NCBI GenBank assembly: GCA_029558835.1
Contig: JAKQDH010000154.1
Location: 1-64,000, forward strand
DNA length: 64,000 nt
Source of the DNA: Planctomycetota bacterium
GTDB lineage: Bacteria > Planctomycetota > Phycisphaerae > UBA1845
Reading direction: 5' to 3'
The notes beneath the pieces are model-generated. The model had not been told where the DNA came from. It saw nothing but the letters and a program-made list of their open reading frames with translations, and did no database searches. How positions within the stretch are numbered: the first letter of the stretch is position 1; the number at the start of each line of letters is the position of its first letter. Below, in pieces: positions 46,174-54,876 of this stretch. The translations under genes were made by a program, and so were the position numbers.

Positions 46174-47322
46174 ATGATTGAGTTCAAGGCGGATTGTGGT
46201 CACACGGTCCGTGCCAAGGACGAGGACGCCGGCAAGGCGGTCCGGTGCTCTTACTGTGGTCGGGCCGCCACGGTACCCGACCAGGTGGACCACGGGTTGG
46301 ACGTGCTGTTCGGGGAGAGCGAGCTGGCGGAGCCGTCCACCCCGGCCGGCGCCGGGAAACCCTCCGCGGCCCGGCGGCGAACGCCGTGGTGGCGGAGGCG
46401 CGGCGCAGGTCGCCGCCTGAGCTTCGACCCGTTCGGGCTGGTGGTCCGGCTGTGTTACTTCGCGGCGTTGATCATCATTGTCGTTGTGGTGGCGCGGCTG
46501 GCGGTGTTGCCGGCAGTGCGCGAGTATCGCAAGGGCCCGGAGGTGCAGCCGGTGGTGGCGTCGGGCGGGGCGCCGGCGGCGCAGCCGCGTCGCCCGGCCG
46601 CCCCGCGGACGGGTCTGGCCGACCTGAGCGGCAACGGCGGGCTGTACGTCAGTTGCGTGCCCCCGACGGCGAAGGTGTTTTGCCTGCCGGTGCAGGGCGG
46701 CGACAAGACGATACGCGGGCGCATCGACGAGTTGCCGGGTTGCATTACCACCGAGGCCAACGGCGTGGTGCCGCGGGCGACGAACGGGGAGTTCGTGCTC
46801 GAAGTCAGCGTGGTGTGGAATGATGCGGCGTTCAGCGGCTATCCGCAGTATCTGGCGTTGCGGTCGGGCATTCTGAACGCCCCCGATGATGCGGAGCGCA
46901 GGCGTCTGGTACGAGAGTACTTCGTGCCGGACGAGGCCACGGACGTGTTCGTGCAGGAGACACCGGACCAGAAGTACCTGGTGCGTCAATACCGGGGCGT
47001 GGTGGTGCGGGACGGGCGCTGGACGAGCGTGCGGGCGCTGTATCTGCCGCGGGTCGCGGTGGAGGGGGAGACGATCAAGCGTTTTGCGGTGGGGGCAGTG
47101 CTGCCGTACCTGCCCGCGCCGCAGTACACGTTCGATCAGGAACATGTGCTGCGGGAGTTGCTGTTTTACGGGGTGCATGCCACCGATCAGCGTCCGCTGT
47201 TGGATGCGCTGACGCGGACCGGGCTGATGCCCTATGTCACGCCGGACGGCCGGACGCAATTGTTCAAGATCGACGTTGCGGACGGGTCGCTGGGGGTCAG
47301 GGATATTTCCCGCAACAACTGA
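46174..47322 (+). CDS. Zinc-ribbon membrane protein in the infB operon
   Basis: The 382-residue protein opens with a zinc-binding motif (FKADCGHTVRAKDEDAG followed by CSYCG), then a basic stretch and one strong membrane segment (LCYFAALIIIVVVVARLAVL, about residues 93-112). The C-terminal 250 residues, probably outside the membrane, have no recognised domain (GGLYVSCVPPTAKVFCLPVQ). Such ribbon-plus-helix proteins are typical planctomycete hypotheticals. It is inserted between infB and ylxP, genes that are usually close neighbours, so a link to ribosome biogenesis is possible but unproven. Confidence 0.85.
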   Translation: MIEFKADCGHTVRAKDEDAGKAVRCSYCGRAATVPDQVDHGLDVLFGESELAEPSTPAGAGKPSAARRRTPWWRRRGAGRRLSFDPFGLVVRLCYFAALIIIVVVVARLAVLPAVREYRKGPEVQPVVASGGAPAAQPRRPAAPRTGLADLSGNGGLYVSCVPPTAKVFCLPVQGGDKTIRGRIDELPGCITTEANGVVPRATNGEFVLEVSVVWNDAAFSGYPQYLALRSGILNAPDDAERRRLVREYFVPDEATDVFVQETPDQKYLVRQYRGVVVRDGRWTSVRALYLPRVAVEGETIKRFAVGAVLPYLPAPQYTFDQEHVLRELLFYGVHATDQRPLLDALTRTGLMPYVTPDGRTQLFKIDVADGSLGVRDISRNN

Positions 47323-47338
47323 GGTCGGCCGGGGATGT

Positions 47339-47620
47339 ATGGTGGTGGGCGTGCTCACCGTTGAGCTGGTGATTTACGAGGCTCGCTCGCTGAAGGACAA
47401 GCGCCGCGTGTTGCAGAGCCTTAAGCAACGGCTGCGAAACCGCTTCAACGTGTCGGTGGCGGAAGTGGCGCACCAGGACGTCTGGCAGCGGGCGACGTTG
47501 GGGGTGGCGGTGGTTTCCAACGAGGCCCGCGAGGTGGAGTCGCAGTTGGACCGGGTGGTGGACGTGGTGCGCGGCACGCCGCAGGTGAGCCTGCTGCAAT
47601 ACGAGCGGGAGTTGCATTGA
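47339..47620 (+). CDS. ylxP: DUF503 / YlxP family protein
   Basis: The 93-residue product shows the family sequence VVGVLTVELVIYEARSLKDK, RRVLQSLKQRLRNRFNVSVA and LLQYERELH. DUF503 proteins usually sit between infB and rbfA, as here, and have been linked to ribosome maturation without a defined biochemical role. The ATG at 47339 has GGGGA just upstream, 17 bases after the previous stop. Confidence 0.92.
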   Translation: MVVGVLTVELVIYEARSLKDKRRVLQSLKQRLRNRFNVSVAEVAHQDVWQRATLGVAVVSNEAREVESQLDRVVDVVRGTPQVSLLQYERELH

Positions 47621-47661
47621 CACGGGTCGGCGTGGCCGTGCCGCGGGGACGAGAAGTCACG

Positions 47662-48186
47662 ATGCGTCCGTATCGCAGGGAAAGGCTCGGGAGCCTGATT
47701 CGCGAACTGGTGAGCGAAGTGCTCAGCCGGCACATGCAGGATCCGCGCATCGCGGCGCTGACGACCGTGACCCGCGTCGAGGTGAGCGGGGACTTGCAGG
47801 TGGCGAAGGTGTACCTGAGCGTGCCGGGCCAGGCGGTGGACGAGCGCAAGACACTGGCGGCCCTGGAGCACGCGACGGGGCACGTGCAGGGGCTGGTGGC
47901 CCGCGACCTTCAGATTCGGCAGTGTCCGCAGTTGCGGTTTCTGGTTGACCCGCGCGTGCGGGGCACGCGGCGCACGTTGGAACTGCTGGAGCAGAACCGG
48001 CTGGCCAAGCCGGAGGCCTTCCTGCCGGAGGCGCCGGCCGGTGAGCAGGGGCCGGACGGCGGTGAGGTGGTGGGGCCGGACGCGGAAGGTGAGGAGAATC
48101 TGCTGGAGGTTGAGGGCTCCGCGTCGGAGGACGTCGAAGGGGGCGGGTCGTTAGACGCCGAACCGACGGAGGGACGCGAGGCATGA
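47662..48186 (+). CDS. rbfA: 30S ribosome-binding factor A
   Basis: RbfA binds the immature 30S subunit and helps 16S rRNA processing. From ATG 47662 the protein has 174 residues: an RbfA KH-like core in the first 115 (RRERLGSLIRELVSEVLSRH, DPRIAALTTVTRVEVSGDLQ, PRVRGTRRTLELLEQ) and an acidic Glu/Gly/Asp-rich tail of about 55 residues beyond the usual end. An upstream TTG start at 47617 would overlap ylxP. The stop overlaps the next gene (ATGA). Confidence 0.92.
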   Translation: MRPYRRERLGSLIRELVSEVLSRHMQDPRIAALTTVTRVEVSGDLQVAKVYLSVPGQAVDERKTLAALEHATGHVQGLVARDLQIRQCPQLRFLVDPRVRGTRRTLELLEQNRLAKPEAFLPEAPAGEQGPDGGEVVGPDAEGEENLLEVEGSASEDVEGGGSLDAEPTEGREA

Positions 48187-48929
48187 AGGAGGGGACGGCC
48201 TACGGCGAGCAACTCAAGAGGGCTTACGCCCGTCTGCGCGCCGAGGTACCGGCTCCTGAGATTCCCCCCGGGGACGACCCGATCTACCGACTGGCGCTTG
48301 GGGTTCTGGGCGGCGGGTGCATGGAATTGGCAGCCCGGCAAGCGGTGGAACGACTGCTTGCCCGGGCCGTCGACTGGAACGACGTGCGGGTGTCGCTGCC
48401 AAGCCACTTGGCCGGCCAGCTTGCGGGACTGCTGCCGGATGCGCCGGAGCGGGCGCGTCGGCTGACGCGGGTCTTGCAGGCGGTTTTCGAGCGGGAGAAC
48501 CGCTTGTCGCTGGATAAGCTGCGGACGATGCCCCGGCGCGAGGCGAAGCAGTACCTGGAGAAGCTCGACGGGATCGATGCATTCACCATCGCCTCGGTTA
48601 TGCTGTGGAGCCTGGGGGGGCATGCCATTCCGGTGAACCAGGTGGTGTTCGAGGCGTTGCGGTCGACCGGGCTGGTGCACCCGGAGGCCGGAGTGGAGGA
48701 GGTCCAGGCGTTTCTCGAACGACACGTACCGGCGGAGGAAGCGAAGGCGTTCTGCCTGATCATGGAGGCGGCCGCGGCGCGTCTGGGCGCGCCGGGTTCG
48801 CCCGGCAAGCGCTCCGCCCGCAAAGGAAGTGAAGGGAAGGAGCCCGCGCCGGCCAAGCCGCGCCGCCGTCGCCCGCGTGCCCAACCCGGTCCGCCGCCGG
48901 TGACTGAGGAGAAGGAAACCCCGCCATAG
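48183..48929 (+). CDS. HhH-GPD (endonuclease III-like) protein lacking catalytic residues
   Basis: The 248-residue protein keeps the endonuclease III helical fold (REAKQYLEKLDGIDAFTIAS, VMLWSLGGHAIPVNQVVFEA), but the catalytic pair is gone. In the LPGVGRKTA equivalent, LDGIDAFTI, the Lys is Phe 134. In the VDTHV equivalent, VNQVV, the Asp is Asn 152. The C-terminal iron-sulfur Cys motif is also missing, replaced by a Lys/Pro/Arg-rich tail. It may bind nucleic acid without cutting. It is translationally coupled to rbfA (ATGA overlap), which suggests an RNA- or ribosome-related role. Confidence 0.85.
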   Translation: MKEGTAYGEQLKRAYARLRAEVPAPEIPPGDDPIYRLALGVLGGGCMELAARQAVERLLARAVDWNDVRVSLPSHLAGQLAGLLPDAPERARRLTRVLQAVFERENRLSLDKLRTMPRREAKQYLEKLDGIDAFTIASVMLWSLGGHAIPVNQVVFEALRSTGLVHPEAGVEEVQAFLERHVPAEEAKAFCLIMEAAAARLGAPGSPGKRSARKGSEGKEPAPAKPRRRRPRAQPGPPPVTEEKETPP

Positions 48930-49030
48930 CACGGGACAGCCGGTTCATTCCCCCGGACACGAGGTATCGCACGGTGCGCGGTGGGTTGTCCGGGCTATTC
49001 GCCGAGCACGGCTTTGCCACGAGGATTCCA

Positions 49031-52000
49031 ATGCGCAGGCGTGGAGACATCTTGTTGCTGCTGGCGGCGGTGAGCTTGCCGGGGTGCATGTCGTCGTCCG
49101 GCGGAGTGGCGGCGCCGGTGCAGCAGGCGGTGCGCGCGGGCGAGCCGGCAGAGGCCGCCCCAGCGCGTGCGGCCCTGCCGCTGGAGAGCATCGAGCCGGC
49201 GGTGACCCGGCCGGCTGCGCCGGCGTCGGTGCCCGCGTTGTCGGAGCGTGCGGCGCGGCAGATCGCCCAGGCGGAGCCGTTGGCGGGCGAGCGGCGCTTC
49301 ACCGAGGCGCAGCTTGAGTTGGAGCGGGCGCTGCGCTATGACCCGCAACACCCGCGGCTCCACCGGGCCCTGGCGTGGCTGCACCTGCGGGCGGGCAACC
49401 CGGAAGGTGCCCGGACGCATGCGGAGCAGGCCGTGGGGGTGGACCCCGACGATGCCCTGGTGCACTACGTGCTGGGGCGTGTGGCCCACGAGCACGGCGA
49501 TACGGGCGCGGCCCTGCGGGAGTATCGGACGGCGCTGCTGTGCGGCAACTTCGGGGAGGACGCCTTCGTGGCGGCGCTGTGTCACTTTCATCTGGCCCAG
49601 GTGCTGGGGGCGGAGGGGTATGCCTCGGCCGGGCTGACTCAGTATGAGGCGTTTGCGCGTGAGGCGGACGCGGCCGCGGCGGCAAACATGGACCCCGAGG
49701 CGACCGGTACGCTGGTGGGGTACCGGCGCACGGCCACCCTGGAGCGGGCCGCCCTGCTCGAACAGTTGCGGCGACCGGGTGAGGCGGCAGAATTGTTGGC
49801 CTCGCTAGTGGCGCAGGAAGCAGGGAACTTCGACCTGCTGAGTCGCTATGTGCGGTTGTGCGTGCAGGCCGGCCGGCCCGGTGCGGCACTGGGCGCGGTG
49901 CAGGCGCTGCCCAGTTACAGTGACGAGTTGGTGGCACTGCTCCGCGACATCTTCGCGGCCGAGGGGCGGCCGGAGCGCCTGGCGGAGGAACTGCGGACTC
50001 GGGCCCAGGCGGCGCCGGAGGAGCCGGGCTGGATGGTGAGTCTGGCGGACGCCCTGGTGGCTACCGGGCAGGCGGAGCAAGCGCGGCGGGAGCTCGAAGT
50101 CCACCTGGCGCGCCAGCCGGAGGCTGATGCCGTGCGGGCGCGTCTACTTCAACTGCTGGGGGAGCAGGGGGCGTGGTCGGCGGTGCTGGACGCCTGCAGC
50201 GAGGCAATTGAGAAGCGACCGGAGGTGCGCGACTGGGATGGGCGATTCCTGGCGGCGGCGAGCGCTCCGGCCGCGGTGGCGAAGCTGCTGAGTGCGGAAG
50301 GTCCGGGGGAGGACTACGCTTCCGCGTACCTGCTGGGTCGTCTGGCGCAGAAGGTCGGGCGGCTGGAGGATGCTCATCGCTGGCTTCGCCGGAGTTACGC
50401 TGCGGCGCCGGCTTTCGTGCCGACGCGCGTGGCGCTGGCGGAGATTCACCTGCGGCAATATGAGTGGGAGGATGCACTGCGGGTGGCGGGACGGGCCGAG
50501 ACGGATGTGCCCGAGGATCCGGCGCTGGAGCGGCTCCTGGGGGAGGCGTACCTGGGTCTCGATGACCCGCGATCCGCGCGGCGTCACTTCGCGGCGGCGT
50601 CGCAGGCGGACCGCAGCGATACGGAGGCGATGCTCAAGCTGGCGATCGTGGACCATCAGCTTGGCGACGTGAACCTTGCCCGGCAGCACCTGCAGCTCCT
50701 GCTGAAGACGGACCCGACCCAGGATCGTGCCCGCGAGATGCTGGCCGCGATGTACGTCAGTGAGCGGCAGCTTACGGAGGCGGCCGCTCAATTGGAGGAA
50801 CTGCGCACACAGGCGCGGACGCCGCTGGCGGCGGTGCGAGCGGCGGCGCTGATCAACCTGCTGCGCACGGGCGACGGGGCGGCCTATCGACAGGCGTTGG
50901 AGGCAGCGCTAAGGGAGCACGAGCCGGACGCGGCCACTTGGCTGGCGCTGGCGGACAGTCTGGCGCGTACGGCGGCCGAGGACGCCCGCGCGGCCTATGC
51001 CCGCCTGCCCCAGAAGCGGGCGGCCTACGCGCAGGCGCTGGCGCTGGAGCCGGACAACGAAGAGGCCGCCCTGGGATTGGTGGAGGCTGATGAGCAGTTG
51101 CTCGATTACGAGTCGGCGGCGGCGCGGCTCCGTGGGCTGCTGCCGCGGCACCCGAACCGGCATACGTGGCGGCTGCGGCTGATTAACCTGAACCTGAACA
51201 TGCACGAGTGGGACGCGGCGTTGGGGCTGATCCAGTGGGTGGAGGAGCACCGACCGCCGGAGGAGGCCCATCGGAAGCTGTATCGGCTGGCGACGGCCGA
51301 GACGCTGCGGCTGGCCCGGCGGGAGGAGGAGCTGGAGGCCCGGCTGCGGGAGTGGGCGGCCGGAGAGGACACGCCCGGGCAGTGGACGGTGCGTTTAGCG
51401 CGGGAACTGCTCGGCTGGAAGCGACCGGCGGAGGCGCTGGCCGTGCTGGAGTGTGCGGCCCACGAGGGCGCGCCGGCGGAGGGTGTGGTGCCGCTGCTGG
51501 TGGAAGCGCTGATCGCGGTGGGCCGGGCGGAGCAGGCCCAGCAGGTTGTGCTGGACCGCATCTACGACGACCCCGCCAATGAGGCCGCCCTGCTGCAATT
51601 GATCGGGGCACTCTTCAACGGGGGACGGCGCGGAGACGCGCTGGAGCTGGTTGAGAATCAGCAGTTCGTCAGCCGGAACCCGCTGCCCTACCAGGGGCTG
51701 GCGTTGCAGGAGCTCAGCGCGGCGGGCGAGCACGAGAGCTGCATCGCGTTGATCCAACGCATCATCGACGAGCAGCTTGGCCGGGCGGATTCGCGGGTGG
51801 ACATCGGTTTCCTGCGCTCGCTGCTGATTGAGCAATTGGTTCGTGCGCGGCAGTACGGGCGGGCCGAGGCTAAGTTGAAGGACTGGCCCGTCGACCCCAC
51901 CGATCCGACGGACAACGTCGAGCGGGCCCGCCTGATGGCCCTGTGCCACCAGGAGCAGGGTCGCGCGGAACTCGCCACGGCCGTTCTGGCGGAAGCCCTG

Positions 52001-52471
52001 AGGCTGCTGCCCGACGACGTGGGACTGAACAACGACGTTGCCTACGGCTGGATTGACCAGGGGGTGCGGCTCGAGGAGGCGGAGGGGATGATCTGCTACG
52101 CCGTGGCGCAGGATCCCCGGCGAAGTGCCTATCTCGACACTCTGGGTTGGCTTCGGTATAAACAGGGCAAGTGGGCCGAGGCGAGGAAGTGGCTCGCCCG
52201 GGCGGTGGCGCTCGATGCGGAGCCGGACGCGGTGGTCTTGGACCACCTGGGCGATGCCTGCTACCGGATCGGATCGCCTCAGGAGGCGGTACAATACTGG
52301 ACGGCGGCGGTCAAGGCGGCCGAGGATTCGGCCACTGCTGAGCGCAGTCCGGAGGTCGGGCGCGTGCGGGCGACGGCCGCCGCCAAGATCGAGGCGGTGC
52401 GGCAAGGCGAGCCTCCGCAGGTTGCCCCGGCGGCCGAGGTCGGTGGGCAAGGGGAGGCGAAGGGTTCGTAG
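49031..52471 (+). CDS. Large TPR-repeat lipoprotein
   Basis: From ATG 49031 (GAGG upstream) the 1146-residue protein has a lipoprotein signal peptide (RRRGDILLLLAAVSLPGC, Cys 19) and then tetratricopeptide repeats along almost its whole length, e.g. AEPLAGERRFTEAQLELERA, HRALAWLHLRAGNPEGARTH and LDTLGWLRYKQGKWAEARKW. It should be anchored to a membrane and act as a protein scaffold, as in TPR proteins of exopolysaccharide or envelope machines. It is the last gene of the nusA-led run, about 100 bases after the HhH gene. Confidence 0.9.
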   Translation: MRRRGDILLLLAAVSLPGCMSSSGGVAAPVQQAVRAGEPAEAAPARAALPLESIEPAVTRPAAPASVPALSERAARQIAQAEPLAGERRFTEAQLELERALRYDPQHPRLHRALAWLHLRAGNPEGARTHAEQAVGVDPDDALVHYVLGRVAHEHGDTGAALREYRTALLCGNFGEDAFVAALCHFHLAQVLGAEGYASAGLTQYEAFAREADAAAAANMDPEATGTLVGYRRTATLERAALLEQLRRPGEAAELLASLVAQEAGNFDLLSRYVRLCVQAGRPGAALGAVQALPSYSDELVALLRDIFAAEGRPERLAEELRTRAQAAPEEPGWMVSLADALVATGQAEQARRELEVHLARQPEADAVRARLLQLLGEQGAWSAVLDACSEAIEKRPEVRDWDGRFLAAASAPAAVAKLLSAEGPGEDYASAYLLGRLAQKVGRLEDAHRWLRRSYAAAPAFVPTRVALAEIHLRQYEWEDALRVAGRAETDVPEDPALERLLGEAYLGLDDPRSARRHFAAASQADRSDTEAMLKLAIVDHQLGDVNLARQHLQLLLKTDPTQDRAREMLAAMYVSERQLTEAAAQLEELRTQARTPLAAVRAAALINLLRTGDGAAYRQALEAALREHEPDAATWLALADSLARTAAEDARAAYARLPQKRAAYAQALALEPDNEEAALGLVEADEQLLDYESAAARLRGLLPRHPNRHTWRLRLINLNLNMHEWDAALGLIQWVEEHRPPEEAHRKLYRLATAETLRLARREEELEARLREWAAGEDTPGQWTVRLARELLGWKRPAEALAVLECAAHEGAPAEGVVPLLVEALIAVGRAEQAQQVVLDRIYDDPANEAALLQLIGALFNGGRRGDALELVENQQFVSRNPLPYQGLALQELSAAGEHESCIALIQRIIDEQLGRADSRVDIGFLRSLLIEQLVRARQYGRAEAKLKDWPVDPTDPTDNVERARLMALCHQEQGRAELATAVLAEALRLLPDDVGLNNDVAYGWIDQGVRLEEAEGMICYAVAQDPRRSAYLDTLGWLRYKQGKWAEARKWLARAVALDAEPDAVVLDHLGDACYRIGSPQEAVQYWTAAVKAAEDSATAERSPEVGRVRATAAAKIEAVRQGEPPQVAPAAEVGGQGEAKGS

Positions 52472-52662
52472 CGAGGACTTCTGGCGCAGATGTGGGCTTC
52501 TGTGTGCAAGTCGAGTTGCCAGGGCCTTCGCCGGCGGGGCGGAGTTGTCCGCGGGCTTGCGCCCGTGGCTCTGAGGGGTGCACGCCTATACTGTTCGGGG
52601 ACCTCATGTTGTTCGACCGGGGGCGCGCAGGGACCGGCTGATATCCACCAGGAGTGACTAAG

Positions 52663-53415
52663 TTGTCCGGGCATTCGAAATGGTCTTCGATTAAGCACAA
52701 GAAAGCAGTCATTGACGCGCGTCGCGGCCGGGCGTGGAGCAAACTCGCCCGCGCCGTCACCATGGCGGCCCAGCGCGGCGGCAACCCGCAGGACAATCCC
52801 TCCTTGCGCCTGGCGATCGACAAGGCGAAGGCGGGGAACATGCCCAAAGACACCATCGAGAAGGCGATCAAGAAGGGCACCGGCGAGTTGCAGGGCGAGC
52901 GGTTCGAGGAGGTGGTCTACGAAGGTTACGGGCCGGCGGGCGTGGCCATCATGTGCAAGGCCGTCACGGATAACCGCAACCGGACCACCCCGGAAATCAA
53001 GAAGGTCTTCGAGCGGCACGGCGGCAACATGGGGGCGACCAACTGCGTCGCCTTCTTGTTCAGCCAGCGCGGCGTGATCGTCGTTGACGCCGCCAAGGTG
53101 GGGGAGGACAAGCTGCTGGAGCTCGCCCTGGAGGCCGGGGCGGACGACGTCATCACCTCCGACGTTGCTCATGAAGTGCTGTGCAATCCGCAGAACTTCG
53201 AGCGGCTCAAGAAGGCCCTGGAGGAGGCGGGCATCGAGATGGCCTCCGCGGATCTTTCCATGTGTGCCGCCAACGAGATCACACTCGACCTGGAGTCGGC
53301 ACGGAAAGTGATGCGCCTCATCGACGCCTTCGAGGACCACGACGATGTCCAGGCGGTCTACTCGAACTCCCACATCCCGGATGAGGTCGGGGCCCAGTTG
53401 GCACAGGAATCGTAG
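52663..53415 (+). CDS. yebC: YebC/PmpR family regulatory protein
   Basis: The 250-residue protein begins SGHSKWSSIKHKKAVIDARR, the canonical YebC start. That places initiation at TTG 52663, with AGGAG eight bases upstream, rather than the in-frame GTG three codons earlier. Other motifs are NPSLRLAIDKAKAGNMPKDT, VYEGYGPAGVAIMCKAVTDN and NRTTPEIKKVFERHGGNMG. YebC-family proteins have been reported as transcription factors and, more recently, as relieving ribosome stalling at proline runs. A TATACT box at about 52587 could be its -10 element. No ruv genes adjoin it. Confidence 0.94.
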   Translation: MSGHSKWSSIKHKKAVIDARRGRAWSKLARAVTMAAQRGGNPQDNPSLRLAIDKAKAGNMPKDTIEKAIKKGTGELQGERFEEVVYEGYGPAGVAIMCKAVTDNRNRTTPEIKKVFERHGGNMGATNCVAFLFSQRGVIVVDAAKVGEDKLLELALEAGADDVITSDVAHEVLCNPQNFERLKKALEEAGIEMASADLSMCAANEITLDLESARKVMRLIDAFEDHDDVQAVYSNSHIPDEVGAQLAQES

Positions 53416-53462
53416 CGCGGCGCCGAATGAGGCAGCCCCGGTCAATATGCTGTAACGGCAAC

Positions 53463-53515
53463 CTGGGTGGCAGGGTGTGACAGCAGCCCGGGTGGCATGA
53501 TGTGACAGCAGGCCG
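53463..53515. repeat. Tandem 24-bp repeats leading into palindromic copy 7
   Basis: Two tandem units of the form TGTGACAGCAGCCCGGGTGG, each about 24 bases, follow a shorter GGGTGGCAGGG fragment. The GGGTGGCA end of each unit is the beginning of the composite repeat, so its left terminus seems to have been multiplied here. Confidence 0.6.
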
Positions 53516-53708
53516 GGTGGCATGCCCAAGCCGAAGGCGCCGGCATGCGGCGACGGTAGCCATGCCGTTGCTTCCCACGTGACGGAAGGGCATGCTCAAG
53601 CGCCGGCGCGCAGCGACCCGGTCAAACCAGCCTGCACGAGCCCTCGAGGTGGGCGCGGGCATGCGTCATGCGGGGCAGCATGGCGGCGCTGCGCTTGGCC
53701 ATGCCACC
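53516..53708. repeat. Composite palindromic repeat, copy 7 (inverted, expanded)
   Basis: GGTGGCATGCCCAAGCCG starts at 53516 and CTTGGCCATGCCACC ends at 53708. At 193 bases it is the longest copy, because the middle holds additional partial modules (CCATGCCG, GGGCATGCTCAAGCGCCGG, GGGCATGCG). It separates the convergent yebC and rubrerythrin genes. Confidence 0.75.
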
Positions 53709-53716
53709 CAGTTCGA

Positions 53717-54217
53717 CTATGCCACGAGCAGGTACTTCTCCGCTTTCGCGCCGCAGATCGGGCAGGCGGCGGGCGGCTTGCCGAACTCGATGTGCCCGCA
53801 GACCGGGCAGAGATAGAACTTGCTCTCGGTCAGGTCCTTGCCCTGGCGGGCGGCCTCGAGGGCCAGGCCGTACAGCCCGGCATGCACTTCCTCGGCCTTG
53901 ACGGCAAGGGCGAACATCCGCTTGGCCTTGTGCTTGCCGGTATCCGCCCGCTGCACCATGGGCGGGTACATCTTCGTGTACTCATAGGTTTCCCCGTCGA
54001 GGGCGGCCTGGAGGTTCTTAACAGTTGTGCCAACGCCGTCCAGGGCGGCCAGATGCGCCAGGGCGTGGATGGTCTCCGCCTCGGCCGTCGTGCGAAAGAG
54101 TCTGGCGATATTCGGGAACCCGTCCTTCTCGGCCTGCTGGGCGAAGGCCAGGTACTTGCGATTGGCCTGGCTCTCACCGGCGAAGGCTTCCTTCAGGTCG
54201 CTGTGCGTTTCGGGCAT
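53717..54217 (-). CDS. Rubrerythrin
   Basis: The 166-residue protein has a ferritin-like di-iron domain (DLKEAFAGESQANRKYLAFA, TAEAETIHALAHL, KAEEVHAGLYGLAL, containing the ExxH and E ligands) and a C-terminal rubredoxin domain (CPVCGH and CPICGA). Rubrerythrins reduce hydrogen peroxide in anaerobes and microaerophiles. AGGAG precedes ATG 54217. A repeat-filled gap of about 660 bases separates it from the cytochrome c peroxidase and Fur genes on the same strand, which suggests a common peroxide-defence theme. Confidence 0.95.
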   Translation of the reverse strand: MPETHSDLKEAFAGESQANRKYLAFAQQAEKDGFPNIARLFRTTAEAETIHALAHLAALDGVGTTVKNLQAALDGETYEYTKMYPPMVQRADTGKHKAKRMFALAVKAEEVHAGLYGLALEAARQGKDLTESKFYLCPVCGHIEFGKPPAACPICGAKAEKYLLVA

Positions 54218-54437
54218 GTTGGTCTCTCCTGCGGCGCCAGGGGCGCCTAGTTGTTGGTTTCGCGGACGATTACGGGTACAGCATAGCCATTTGCCCAAGC
54301 CGGTATGAGGAACCGTTGGCCAGGCTTCTGCCTGCGCCATCTCCTTGCGCTTGCGTATTCGCTTGATGGGCACAAGCTCGATCACTCGCAGTTCCTGTCG
54401 CAGGTGCATCGGCGCCGCGGTGACCGCGCCCCCGCAC

Positions 54438-54712
54438 GATGTCGGTAATCTCCGCCCGCCCTCCGGGCGGGGCAGGAGAAGAAGAGGGTGCGGTTGCCAG
54501 GGACTGAGAGTCCCTGGCAACCACCGGGTGCCCTCTGGGCGAAGAGCGCCCACTGTCTCCGGGCGAAAAGCGCCCGCCTCGTTCAATCCGAAGGGCAGGT
54601 GCCTTCTGCCGCCCGGAGGGCGGACGAGCGTTGCCAGGGGCTTCGAGGCCCTGGGGGGCGGACCGATATACTCCTTCTCCTTCGTCTCGCCCGGAGGGCG
54701 AGCGAACGTCGC
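54438..54712. repeat. Hairpin cluster (CGCCCTCCGGGCG and CCAGGGACT palindromes), copy 2
   Basis: It contains CGCCCTCCGGGCGG, the palindrome TTGCCAGGGACTGAGAGTCC (with TTGGCAAC-type extension to 54523), GCCGCCCGGAGGGCGGAC, a second CCAGGGGCTTCGAGGCCCTGG stem and TCGCCCGGAGGGCGAGCG. The blocks match those at 36965-37133. No gene is seen in the rest of the 54218-54876 gap. Confidence 0.75.
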
Positions 54713-54876
54713 CGGAACGCTGAAGCCACGCGTACCGCCTGTCTGAGCAGACGCCGACACGCGACGGTGGCGTTGCAGTCCGTCCGCTTCCTCACAGTCG
54801 CGGTGCACAGCGGCCGCGCCGGATCGCGCACGGAGACTTCGCCAAGCGCAGGCGCGGTCGCCCGGTGCGGGATCGT

